64,000 nucleotides of DNA from Bin87 sp965203985 (lineage in GTDB: Bacteria > Chloroflexota > Dehalococcoidia > Lucifugimonadales > UBA3495). This document shows positions 16,627 to 24,332 of the stretch, one piece after another. A program made the translations under genes and the position numbers. The notes under the pieces were generated by a model that worked only from the letters and a program-made list of their open reading frames with translations, ran no database searches and was not told where the DNA came from. The first letter of the stretch is position 1. Each line of letters begins with the position of its first letter. The stretch spans positions 434,001 through 498,000 of the forward strand of contig CBDBDS010000013.1 of assembly GCA_965203985.1 (NCBI GenBank), read 5' to 3'.

Positions 16627-18204
16627 ATGATCCGGTTGCGGACACTGGCGATACTGGCAACGGCGGTGATGGCGATGGCGCTGCTGGCGTGCGGAAACGA
16701 CGAGCCGCCCACCGCGCCGGCGTCCGTCTCGGAACCGCCGGCCGCCGCAACCGTGACGCCCGCGGTCGCAGCAACGGAGGCTCCGCCGACGAACACGCCC
16801 GTTCCCACCGCCACAGCGATTGCGGCTGCACCCCAGGCGACGGCAACGGCGACTCCGGAGCCGACGGCCACACCCGTACCCACGGCAACGGCGACGGCAA
16901 CTCCCGCCCCGACGGCCACCGCGACGCCTCGCCCCACGTTTACGCCGCGTCCGCCGGTGACGCGCCCGCCCACGGCCACGCCGCGCCCAACACCAACGCC
17001 CACGCCGGAGCCGACACCCACACCCACACCGCGTCCGCCGGTGGGGCCGGGAACGGAGCAGCGAAACATCCAAATGCCGTTGTCGGGCGAGATGCAGTTG
17101 ACCATACAGCGGAGCAAGCCGGGGGCAGCGCGCAGCATGGACCTGCTGGAACACTCGGTGCGGACAATCGAGGAGTTCATGGGGGAGCCGTTCCCGGTAC
17201 GGTACGTGGGGATTCTGTTCAAGGACGCGGTGCACGCCGCGGAGGGTTCGGCGGGGACGAACTTCGGCAACGTGATCGCGCAGCGGGCCAGGTACGACGT
17301 GGACGACGGGAGCCGGGACGCCCAGACGTTGCCCGGTCTGACGTCCCACGAGATCGCTCACTACTACTGGAGAGGGAACGAGGACTGGATCGACGAAGGG
17401 GCGGCGACGTTCATGGAGTACATCGTGGAGAACGCGCGCACCGGCGCGTCACTGGTGGCGGACCAGCGTCCCTGCGCCTACTATGAAAACCTGGGCGAGC
17501 TGGACCGGGCGAATCCGCAGAACCCGGGCGGCAGCTACTGGGCGGAGTTCGGCTGCAACTACTCGCTGGGGGAGCGGCTGTTCCTGGACCTGTACCGGAC
17601 GCTGGGACGGGATCAGTTCCAGCAGGGGTTCCGCAACCTTTACCGGGCGATAAAGGGACGGAGCGCCTACGGCGGCATCGCGGAGGTGGAGGAGGCGTTC
17701 AAGAAGGACGCGGCGCCGGAGGTGGTTGCCGACGTGGACACGGTGATCAACCGCTGGTACCACGGGACGGAGCCGCATGATCTCAGCCACCTGGACGCCG
17801 TCCCAGTTGACCCCATACTGCCGAGCATCAACGGGCAGATGACGGACGCGTTCATCTCGCTGGACCAGGAATGGCCGGTGGACATGGACTCCCAAACGAA
17901 AAGTCTCACCGTTGACGAACTCAACGAGCTCGACGACTGGGCGTATCTGTATCTGCGGTTCGGGATGTCGCGCACCGCAGCCGACAAGGTTATCCCGCTG
18001 ACGTACGTGCAGTACTACGAGGACGGGGTGCCCTTCCACAGCAGGGTAGTGACCCACACGTTCGAAGGGTCGTGGACCTGGGGTTGGTGGCGGGTCAGCG
18101 TCGGATACGGCCCTTCCCGGCAATGGGCCACGGGCAAGTACGGGGTGATGGTGTACGACTGGGAGCGGAAGGTGGCGCAGGTGGAGTACGACGTGGTTCC
18201 GTAG
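16627..18204 (+). CDS. Lipoprotein with Pro/Thr-rich linker and gluzincin-type metallopeptidase domain
   Basis: This is a 525-residue predicted lipoprotein. ATG at 16627 is chosen because AAGGAG lies nine bases upstream. The signal sequence ends in the lipobox MALLAC (Cys22). Residues about 25-140 are a low-complexity linker of Pro, Thr and Ala (for example TPRPTPTPTPEPTPTPTPRP), typical of cell-surface spacers. The C-terminal domain holds HEIAH at residues 241-245 and WIDEGAATFMEY with Glu257, the zinc-binding pattern of gluzincin proteases. The enzyme would sit outside the membrane. Its substrate is unknown. Confidence 0.82.
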   Translation: MIRLRTLAILATAVMAMALLACGNDEPPTAPASVSEPPAAATVTPAVAATEAPPTNTPVPTATAIAAAPQATATATPEPTATPVPTATATATPAPTATATPRPTFTPRPPVTRPPTATPRPTPTPTPEPTPTPTPRPPVGPGTEQRNIQMPLSGEMQLTIQRSKPGAARSMDLLEHSVRTIEEFMGEPFPVRYVGILFKDAVHAAEGSAGTNFGNVIAQRARYDVDDGSRDAQTLPGLTSHEIAHYYWRGNEDWIDEGAATFMEYIVENARTGASLVADQRPCAYYENLGELDRANPQNPGGSYWAEFGCNYSLGERLFLDLYRTLGRDQFQQGFRNLYRAIKGRSAYGGIAEVEEAFKKDAAPEVVADVDTVINRWYHGTEPHDLSHLDAVPVDPILPSINGQMTDAFISLDQEWPVDMDSQTKSLTVDELNELDDWAYLYLRFGMSRTAADKVIPLTYVQYYEDGVPFHSRVVTHTFEGSWTWGWWRVSVGYGPSRQWATGKYGVMVYDWERKVAQVEYDVVP

Positions 18205-18222
18205 GGGTCGCTGTCGGCTCAC

Positions 18223-18252
18223 GGGATTGCCGCGCTGCGCTCGCAATGACAG
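18223..18252. repeat. CGCAATGACA repeat, single arm
   Basis: GGGATTGCCGCGCTGCGCTC followed by GCAATGACAG lies just after the metallopeptidase gene. It is one arm of the dispersed palindrome seen whole at 27332-27441 and 58063-58155. Confidence 0.7.
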
Positions 18253-18265
18253 GGGGCGGCGTGGG

Positions 18266-18733
18266 TCAGCGCCGGTCGAACATCGATTGCGCGACCAGGA
18301 GTCTGCGTTCCTCCTGGGTCAGCTGGGGGAAGGCACTGATGGCATTCTCGGCCTGGGCAATGGCGTTGACAGCGTCCGAACGGATGATGGAGAAGTTGGG
18401 GTCATAGTCGGCTTCCTGGCGCAGGCCCTGCAGGTCAATGAAGGCGCGGGCGAAGTTTTCTCCGGCCGGGGATAGCAGGTTCAGGACTGCGCGCAGGTTA
18501 TTCTGGGCCCGGCCGTGGTCGAGGCGGCGATAAACCCGTTCCCACGCATAGGCGGACACGCCGGATTGCGGTTGACCGGCGATCAGTTCGGCGTTGGACG
18601 CCGCCAGGGTGTGGAATACGGCGTAGTAGGCGGCGCTGACTGCACGCCGCAGATCCGCTTCGGAGGGTGGTGGGTCTGCCGCCGCCGGCACAAGTTTGTA
18701 GCAGGTGGCAATGAGCTCGTTTGGGTCTATCAT
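18266..18733 (-). CDS. HEPN-like helical protein
   Basis: This is a 155-residue helical protein. ATG at 18733 overlaps the stop of the upstream gene (ATGA, 18730-18733). The motif DLRRAVSAAYYAVFHTLAASNAELI matches the helix that opens many HEPN domains (RAYYAxFH). A later helix carries FARAFIDLQGLRQEADYDP, the common second HEPN helix with Arg and a dipeptide that often lies at the RNase site. HEPN proteins are often RNA-cutting toxins or accessory subunits. The coupled upstream gene may be its partner. Confidence 0.6.
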   Translation of the reverse strand: MIDPNELIATCYKLVPAAADPPPSEADLRRAVSAAYYAVFHTLAASNAELIAGQPQSGVSAYAWERVYRRLDHGRAQNNLRAVLNLLSPAGENFARAFIDLQGLRQEADYDPNFSIIRSDAVNAIAQAENAISAFPQLTQEERRLLVAQSMFDRR

Positions 18734-19062
18734 GACGCGGGCGATGGCGGAGTTGGCGACTTGGAGTATAGCCACCTGGTGGGGTCGTTGATATCCGTAT
18801 AGGTGACCAAGGCGTGGGCGGTGATGCCGGCAGCACGGATTGGTTCGTCGGTGACCCGGAACAGCGTGTTCATCAGGTGGCCGTCGAGCACGGGGTTGGG
18901 GGCGGTGTACAGGAGTCGCACGTGGAAGAACTCCTCTTCCTCGTGGTTCAGGCGGACGGTGACGTTGGCGTCCCGGAATTCGACGGGAGGCGGGAAGTGG
19001 GCTTTCGCTCCGTCGAGAATTATTCGCTTGACGGTGTCTATTTCCTGCTGGGTGATGGGCAT
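18730..19062 (-). CDS. Conserved hypothetical protein coupled to HEPN-like gene
   Basis: This is a 110-residue mixed alpha/beta protein of unknown family. It starts MPITQQEIDTVKRIIL and has VEFRDANVTVRLNHEEEEFFHVRLLYTAP followed by LDGHLMNTLFRVTDEP. The four-base overlap with the HEPN-like gene means coupled translation. A small beta-rich partner upstream of a HEPN protein is the arrangement of several two-gene toxin systems, but no antitoxin family is recognisable. Confidence 0.55.
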   Translation of the reverse strand: MPITQQEIDTVKRIILDGAKAHFPPPVEFRDANVTVRLNHEEEEFFHVRLLYTAPNPVLDGHLMNTLFRVTDEPIRAAGITAHALVTYTDINDPTRWLYSKSPTPPSPAS

Positions 19063-19175
19063 TGGGGGCCTCGCGTGGTGATGGTCTGGGTTTTGATGCT
19101 AGGGGGCGAAATCTCGATAGTCAATGCCTGGCAGAAACGGGCACGTACTCGCTGCGGCTTTGGCGTGGATGAAAT

Positions 19176-19287
19176 CGTCAGAAGCAGGATTTACCGGATT
19201 TTATGATTGGACAGGATTGGGAGGGATCCGTCACGGAATGGATCCAATCCTGATAATCCTCTAATCTTGAAAATCCTGCTTCTGACG
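19176..19287. repeat. GGATT palindrome copy 3
   Basis: This is a 112-bp palindrome with perfect terminal arms (CGTCAGAAGCAGGATTT and its complement). The right flank reads CCGGGTACGCGTGAGCA, shared with copy 7. It lies in the 371-bp gap between the HEPN-like pair and the MmeI-like gene. Confidence 0.8.
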
Positions 19288-19336
19288 TTTCCCCCGGCCT
19301 GAACCGGGTACGCGTGAGCAAGTTCCGAGTGGCGGC

Positions 19337-19365
19337 GGGATTGCCGCGCTGCGCTCGCAATGACA
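19337..19365. repeat. CGCAATGACA repeat, single arm
   Basis: GGGATTGCCGCGCTGCGCTC followed by GCAATGACA lies about 50 bp after palindrome copy 3 and before the MmeI-like gene. It is the same arm as at 18223 and 26662. Confidence 0.7.
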
Positions 19366-19433
19366 AGGGGCGGCAGCTCAGCTCACGTTGGCCGGACATG
19401 CGGCGTGCTATTCTGGGCGGCGGGATGTGTGCC

Positions 19434-22322
19434 ATGACGCCGATGATGCCGACGATTTCGCCGCGGGAGTTTGTGGGTCGCTGGCGGGATGCCGGGTTTG
19501 GCGAGCGGCAGGGGGCGCAGTCGTTTTTCAACGACCTGTGCGGGCTGGTGGGTCACGCGACGCCGGCGGGGTTTGGCGATCCGGAGGCGTTCACCTTCGA
19601 GAAGGCCGTGCCGGGCGGGTTCGCCGACGCCTATTACGAGGAGCATTTCGGCTGGGAGTTCAAGGGGCGGGACGCGCAGCTGGACGGCGCCTTCGACCAG
19701 CTCTTGCGCTACCAGGTGCACCTGAAGACGCCGCCCCTGCTGATCGTGTCGTCGTTCCAGACGCTACGCATCCAGACCAACTTCCCGGGGATGGAGACGG
19801 CGCGGTACGACGTCGGCATCGGGGAGTTCGAGCGGCCAGAGCGGCTGGAGTTGCTGCGGGACGTGTTCTTCGCGCCGCACCGGTTCCGGGAGCGGCTGCG
19901 GTCGGTGGACGCGGTGACCCGGGAGACAGCAGCGGTGTTCCAGTCCATCGTGGTGGACATGGAAGCGCGGAATGAGGACCCCGAACGGCTGGCGCGGTAT
20001 CTGAATCAGCTGGTGTTCTGCCTGTACGCCGAGGATGCGGGGCTGCTGCCGGAGGGATTGTTCACGCGCATCGTGGCGCAGCACTACCGTAATCCGGCGA
20101 CCTTTGACCGGGCGATACGCAGCCTGTTCGCGCAAATGGCCACGGGCGGGTTCTCGGGGGCCGACGAGATCGCACACTTCAACGGCGACCTGTTCAACAT
20201 GGTCGATACCGTTGAGCTGAGCACTACGGCCTTGCAACGGCTGGGGGAGGCGTGCGAGCGGAACTGGCGGGACATCGAGCCGTCCATATTCGGGACGCTG
20301 TTCGAGCGGGCGCTGGACGCATCGAAGCGGGCGCAGACGGGGGCGCACTACACCGGCGCGGAGGACATCGAGCTGGTGGTGGAGCCGGTAGTGATGGCGC
20401 CGCTGCGCCGGGAGTGGGAGACGGCGCGGGCGGAGATTGAATCGTCTGAAGCAGGATTTTCGGGATTACGGGATTTGCCGGATTATGGCCGGCAATCCGG
20501 ATCGTCTGAAGCAGGATTTTCGGGATTTACGGATTTTCAGGATGGAGTCGCCGATGCGTCAATCACCCAATCCCGTCAATCCCGAAATCCGGTAAATCCT
20601 GCTTCTGACAATTCCCCGGCGCGGGCGCGGCTGGAGGGGTTTCGGGAGCGGCTGGCGTCGGTGCGGGTGCTGGATCCGGCGTGCGGCAGCGGGAACTTTT
20701 TGTACATCGCGTTGCGGTCGCTGCTGGACTTGGAGAAGGAGGTGATTGACTACGCGGCGGCGCAGGGGTGGCTGGGGCTGACGCCGCGGGTGCAGCCGGA
20801 CCAGATGCTGGGGCTGGAGATCAACCACTACGCGGCGGAACTGGCGCGGACGGCGCTGTGGATCGGCTACATCCAGTGGCACCAGGCCAACGGGTTCGCG
20901 TACACGCAGCGTCCGATCCTGACGCCGCTGGACACCATCCGGCAGACGGACGCGATACTGGACCTGACCGACCCGGAGCATCCGGCGGAACCGGAGTGGC
21001 CGGCGGCGGAGTTCATCGTGGGGAACCCGCCGTTTTTGGGTCACGTGCCTTTCCGCGAAACATTGGGCGGTCACTACGCAGACAAATTGTACGCCCTTTA
21101 TGGCAACCGCATCCCCAACTTCAGTGATCTTTGCTGCTACTGGTTCGAAAAAGCGCGTGCGCAGATAGCATCTGGTATGACAAAGCGCGTTGGTCTGCTG
21201 GCGACTCAAGCAATTCGCTTCCGATTTAACCGTTCAGTACTGACGCGCATAAAAGAAACTGGAAACATATTCGAGGCGGTTTCGGACAAAGACTGGATTC
21301 TGGACGGGGCTACAGTTCACATTTCGATCATTTGCTTTGACGATGGCACTGATACTCGCCGTTCGCTAGATGGCGCACCGGTTTCAAGCATTCACAGCGA
21401 TTTGACTGCCGGAATTGAACTGACGCGCGCACAAAGGCTAGCAACCAACAGCGGCATAACTTTTCAAGGCGTTACCAAGGTTGGAGACTTCGACATCTCG
21501 GAAGATGTTGCGCTGGCCATGATGGCACAAGGCAACCCACACGGCCGCCCGAACTCCGACGTGATCAGGCGGTGGATAAATGGTGCGGACATTACCCAAC
21601 GCTCACGGAATATGTGGATAATCGACTTCGGCGATATGTCTCTCGAACAGGCTGCCTTGTATGAAGCGCCGTTTGAATACATCGACGCTCACGTACGTCC
21701 GCAACGAGAGCGGTCTCGATCAACTATTTCAAGCTGGTGGCTACACGAGCGCCCCCGGCCAAAAATGCGCCAGGCATTGGCTCCATTCGAGCGGTATATT
21801 GCTACGCCAAAGGTTGCCAAACATCGCTTCTTCGTCTGGCTGTCAACCGAGATGTTGCCATCCAATCTGGTCATAGCCGTTGCTAGCGACGATGACTATA
21901 TGTTCGGAGTGTTGTCGTCATTTATTCACGAACTATGGGCGCGTCAAGTTGGAAGTCAGTTGAGGGAAGCAGACAGTGGTGGCACCTACACGCCGACGAC
22001 GTGCTTTGAGACGTTCCCGTTTCCGCATCCCACCGAGGAGCAGCGGGAGGCCATCGGCGCAATCGCGGCGGAGTTGAACCGGCTGCGGGAGGGCTGGCTG
22101 AATCCGGAAGGGGTCAGCGCGACGGAACTACGGAGACGGACGCTGACCAACCTGTACAACCAGCGTCCGACTTGGCTGGATAACGTCCACGCCCGGCTGG
22201 ACGCGGCGGTGTCCGACGCCTACGGCTGGCCGGCGGACCTGGCGGACGGGGAGATCCTGGAGCGGCTGCTGGCGCTGAATTTGGAGCGGGCGGGGGAGGT
22301 TGGCGCGACGCAGAACGGTTGA
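19434..22322 (+). CDS. MmeI-like type IIL/IIG restriction-modification enzyme, with repeat-encoded insertion
   Basis: This is a protein of about 962 residues. The start is uncertain among ATGs at 19425-19446; the longer frame begins inside a dispersed repeat. The N-terminal domain has FGWEFKGRDAQLDGAFDQLL, the ExK part of the MmeI nuclease. The methylase has motif I DPACGSGNFLYIAL near residue 414 and NPPF near residue 531. A TRD region (PRPKMRQALAPFERYIATPKV) and a helical tail (LTNLYNQRPTWLDNVHARLD) follow. Residues about 337-392 are encoded by a GGATT palindrome inserted in frame between helical spacer and methylase. Bases about 21045-21990, covering the TRD, are clearly less GC-rich, as if exchanged. 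The 3' end is present twice more downstream. Confidence 0.88.
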   Translation: MTPMMPTISPREFVGRWRDAGFGERQGAQSFFNDLCGLVGHATPAGFGDPEAFTFEKAVPGGFADAYYEEHFGWEFKGRDAQLDGAFDQLLRYQVHLKTPPLLIVSSFQTLRIQTNFPGMETARYDVGIGEFERPERLELLRDVFFAPHRFRERLRSVDAVTRETAAVFQSIVVDMEARNEDPERLARYLNQLVFCLYAEDAGLLPEGLFTRIVAQHYRNPATFDRAIRSLFAQMATGGFSGADEIAHFNGDLFNMVDTVELSTTALQRLGEACERNWRDIEPSIFGTLFERALDASKRAQTGAHYTGAEDIELVVEPVVMAPLRREWETARAEIESSEAGFSGLRDLPDYGRQSGSSEAGFSGFTDFQDGVADASITQSRQSRNPVNPASDNSPARARLEGFRERLASVRVLDPACGSGNFLYIALRSLLDLEKEVIDYAAAQGWLGLTPRVQPDQMLGLEINHYAAELARTALWIGYIQWHQANGFAYTQRPILTPLDTIRQTDAILDLTDPEHPAEPEWPAAEFIVGNPPFLGHVPFRETLGGHYADKLYALYGNRIPNFSDLCCYWFEKARAQIASGMTKRVGLLATQAIRFRFNRSVLTRIKETGNIFEAVSDKDWILDGATVHISIICFDDGTDTRRSLDGAPVSSIHSDLTAGIELTRAQRLATNSGITFQGVTKVGDFDISEDVALAMMAQGNPHGRPNSDVIRRWINGADITQRSRNMWIIDFGDMSLEQAALYEAPFEYIDAHVRPQRERSRSTISSWWLHERPRPKMRQALAPFERYIATPKVAKHRFFVWLSTEMLPSNLVIAVASDDDYMFGVLSSFIHELWARQVGSQLREADSGGTYTPTTCFETFPFPHPTEEQREAIGAIAAELNRLREGWLNPEGVSATELRRRTLTNLYNQRPTWLDNVHARLDAAVSDAYGWPADLADGEILERLLALNLERAGEVGATQNG
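20443..20609. repeat. GGATT palindrome copy 4, inside the MmeI-like gene
   Basis: The left arm (CGTCTGAAGCAGGATTTTCG) is present twice, at 20443 and 20503; the right arm ends in AATCCTGCTTCTGAC at 20609. All of it is translated in the gene's frame as SEAGFSGL...SEAGFSGFTDFQD...NPVNPASD. It is the only intact long copy of this family inside a gene in the window. Confidence 0.8.
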
Positions 22323-22395
22323 TAACTGTGTTGGGCTGTGCTAGCCTGATATCAGTCAACAATATCCAATGATACGGCCGTAAGGAAATGATACT

Positions 22396-22650
22396 ATGCG
22401 GTTATACCGAAGACGACCCACGCCGATGACACACTACCAGCGTGTAAAGAGTACAGCCGCTCGCGCCATGACCATCATAGGTATTGTATTGTTGATATGT
22501 ACGCCGTTATCTTTGCTGCTTTTTGACTTGGCAATCACGCTATTCATTGGTGGGAGCAGTTTAGGTTTTCTGTTGGTTGGTTTTCAGCAGCAAGTTGACG
22601 CTATTGCGGCGAGAGCGGAAGGTCCGAGAAAAGGAGAGGACGATGGTTAG
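22396..22650 (+). CDS. Small two-helix membrane protein
   Basis: This is an 84-residue protein with two hydrophobic segments (MTIIGIVLLICTPLSLLLFD and ITLFIGGSSLGFLLVGFQQQ) and a basic, charged end. The start may be at 22396 or 22426. It overlaps the next gene by eight bases, with GAGAGGACG before that gene's ATG. It follows the MmeI-like gene by 73 bp. No family is recognised; small membrane proteins next to restriction systems may be effectors or chance cargo. Confidence 0.5.
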   Translation: MRLYRRRPTPMTHYQRVKSTAARAMTIIGIVLLICTPLSLLLFDLAITLFIGGSSLGFLLVGFQQQVDAIAARAEGPRKGEDDG

Positions 22651-22774
22651 CAAAATCGTCGCCGTCATTTCAGACGAGAATTTTGGTGAATACGTCTGGG
22701 CGGCAGTGCCTGTTATCGCCATACTATTAGGGATAATTGCCCTTGTCGCTATTGCTCTGGCTCGGAGCGGTTAA
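22643..22774 (+). CDS. Small single-helix membrane protein (copy A)
   Basis: This is a 43-residue protein: an amphipathic start (MVSKIVAVISDENFGEYVWA) followed by one transmembrane helix (VPVIAILLGIIALVAIALA). It has a close relative at 24086-24214, and the two share a stretch of DNA identical over more than 30 bases. Conservation of so short a frame in two places supports it as a real gene. AGGAG lies upstream. Confidence 0.6.
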   Translation: MVSKIVAVISDENFGEYVWAAVPVIAILLGIIALVAIALARSG

Positions 22775-22800
22775 CGGCGGAAGGCAAGGGTTAGGTACGG

Positions 22801-22952
22801 GCGGACGCTGACCAACCTGTACAACCAGCGTCCGACGTGGCTGGACAACATCCACGCCCGTCTCGACGCGGCGGTGTCCGACGCCTACGGCTGGCCGGCA
22901 GACCTGGCGGACGGGGAGGTGCTGGAGCGGTTGCTGGTGCTGAACGGGCGCG
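22801..22952 (+). pseudogene. Duplicated 3'-terminal fragment of the MmeI-like gene (copy 2)
   Basis: These bases repeat 22136-22290 of the MmeI-like gene with few changes: they encode RTLTNLYNQRPTWLDNIHAR and go on to DAYGWPADLADGEVLERLL. No start or upstream part of the gene is present. It stands directly upstream of the DUF3800 gene and downstream of the first small membrane genes. Confidence 0.85.
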
Positions 22953-22962
22953 GGCGGGGTGA

Positions 22963-22968
22963 TATAAT
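22963..22968 (+). promoter_or_regulatory. Putative -10 box for the DUF3800 gene
   Basis: TATAAT stands 63 bp upstream of the DUF3800 start, immediately after the duplicated mmeI fragment. There is no -35 consensus. Confidence 0.3.
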
Positions 22969-23030
22969 CGACGGAGCACATACATACTGTTCAACTAACG
23001 GTATATCTAATTTCAGTGCGGATGCTCATA

Positions 23031-23762
23031 ATGAAAGCCCTCTACCTAGACGAGTCTGGCGAACATAATCCATCGGTGAACAGTGCTGATTACCCTATCT
23101 TTGTACTGGGCGGAATCATCGCGGACAAAGACTATGCTGATGGGCCGCTTACGGACACGCTCGACGACTTCAAACGTCAATGGCTCGGTCAAACAGACAT
23201 TGCGATTCACACTGCGGACATCGCCCACAACCGTAAAGGGTTTGAGGCGTTGGGGGACGCCAGTATTCGCAAGCAGTTCTACGAGCAACTGAATGCGCTG
23301 ATGCGGGAGCTGCGGTACTCGGTGGTTGCGTGCGCCATACGCAAAGGCGCCCCGGCCTTCCGTAGGTATTCGGAGCGCGACCTTTATCTAGTCTGCTTCG
23401 AGGCCATAGTAGAACTGTTTTGCCAGGAAGTTGGCGATGTGCGCGATGGCGGGATAATCATCGCGGAAAGCCGCAGCTCAAGGCAGCTAAACCGGGCACT
23501 GGAACGTGAGTGGTCAAACCTGAAGGCCAACGGCGCCGGACATACGCCGGGCAAAATCGTAGCAGACCGAATTATGGCGCTGAACTTGCGGCCCAAGAGG
23601 GACAATGTAGCAGGCTTGCAGATAGCCGATTTGGTGGTTTCGCCAATCGGTCGTCACTTGCTAGCGAAACCCGAATCGGAGCTCTGGCCAGTCGTAGCGA
23701 ACAAGTTGTGCCGCAACAACTTTGGCCAGACGTCAGGACACGGCCTGATTGTACTGGCATGA
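23031..23762 (+). CDS. DUF3800 domain protein
   Basis: This is a 243-residue protein. The N-terminus MKALYLDESGEHNPS is the hallmark of DUF3800, an RNase H-like fold whose first acidic residues sit in LDESG. Later blocks DGGIIIAESRSSRQLNRALER and NVAGLQIADLVVSPIGRHLL give the second acidic residue and the conserved ADLV. Such proteins are frequent in defence islands and on mobile elements. It lies between two partial copies of the mmeI 3' end. Confidence 0.85.
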   Translation: MKALYLDESGEHNPSVNSADYPIFVLGGIIADKDYADGPLTDTLDDFKRQWLGQTDIAIHTADIAHNRKGFEALGDASIRKQFYEQLNALMRELRYSVVACAIRKGAPAFRRYSERDLYLVCFEAIVELFCQEVGDVRDGGIIIAESRSSRQLNRALEREWSNLKANGAGHTPGKIVADRIMALNLRPKRDNVAGLQIADLVVSPIGRHLLAKPESELWPVVANKLCRNNFGQTSGHGLIVLA

Positions 23763-24085
23763 GAAGGGGCCAGTCCCCACTACGCAGGGTCCGGCCCCAC
23801 ACTGCTGACAACGGCAGGACTGTGGCGTGCGCGAGGCTCGTTCAAAGTCTGCCTAATCCCTGCTGTGCGGGAGTTGCCAGGGGCTACCCTCCACTACGCA
23901 GAGAATAGCCCGGTCAGATACCGCTATGTTATGGATTCCTTGCTCAGTTGTCAACCGAGTTTGGTGGAATTACACTGGTGGCCCGAGCGTTGTTGTCCTA
24001 CTTCCTTCGTGCTGCACAGGTCAACGCCAGCGAGCCGAGCCGGTCACAGCCGGCGACGAAGCTTCGCAAAAAGGGGAACGGGATA
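23763..24085. other. Gap of about 320 bp with no supported gene
   Basis: Open frames here are short and unlike known proteins. The only structure seen is a loose direct repeat of CCACTACGCAG (23777 and 23890 regions) inside GGGGCC...GGCCCC-like inverted segments, which may fold. The last 25 bases hold the ribosome site of the next small gene. Confidence 0.4.
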
Positions 24086-24214
24086 GTGAGCAAGATACGT
24101 GAAATTGTCTCGGACGAGTATTTTGGTGAATACGTCTGGGCGGTAGTGCCTGTTATCGCCATCGTACTGGGAGCGATTGCGTTTGCCGCAATAGCCTGGG
24201 TCAGGGCTAGTTAG
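24086..24214 (+). CDS. Small single-helix membrane protein (copy B), GTG start
   Basis: This is a 42-residue relative of the protein at 22643: VSKIREIVSDEYFGEYVWAV followed by the helix VPVIAIVLGAIAFAAIAWV. GTG at 24086 aligns with the ATG of copy A, and AAGGGG precedes it. As in copy A, it sits just beyond an accessory gene and just before or after an mmeI 3' fragment. Confidence 0.6.
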   Translation: MSKIREIVSDEYFGEYVWAVVPVIAIVLGAIAFAAIAWVRAS

Positions 24215-24221
24215 ACTCGAG

Positions 24222-24320
24222 GTTAGCGCGGCGGCCTACGGGCGGCCGGCGCACTTGGTGGACGGGGAGGCGCTGGAGCGGCTGCTGGCGCTGAATTTGG
24301 AGCGGGCGGGGGAGGGCTGA
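24222..24320 (+). pseudogene. Duplicated 3'-terminal fragment of the MmeI-like gene (copy 3)
   Basis: These bases match the last ~95 bases of the MmeI-like coding region (AYGRPAHLVDGEALERLLAL then NLERAGEG) and end in a TGA. The copy is shorter and more diverged than copy 2. It closes the stretch that began at the intact gene. Confidence 0.8.
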
Positions 24321-24332
24321 TTGTGAGGAATT

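Noticed and set aside
19176..19287. Evenly spaced GGATT units suggested a CRISPR-like or iteron origin
   Set aside because: Units are only 5 bp, spacing is 8-9 bp, and both arms are complementary; there are no spacers of CRISPR length and no rep gene.
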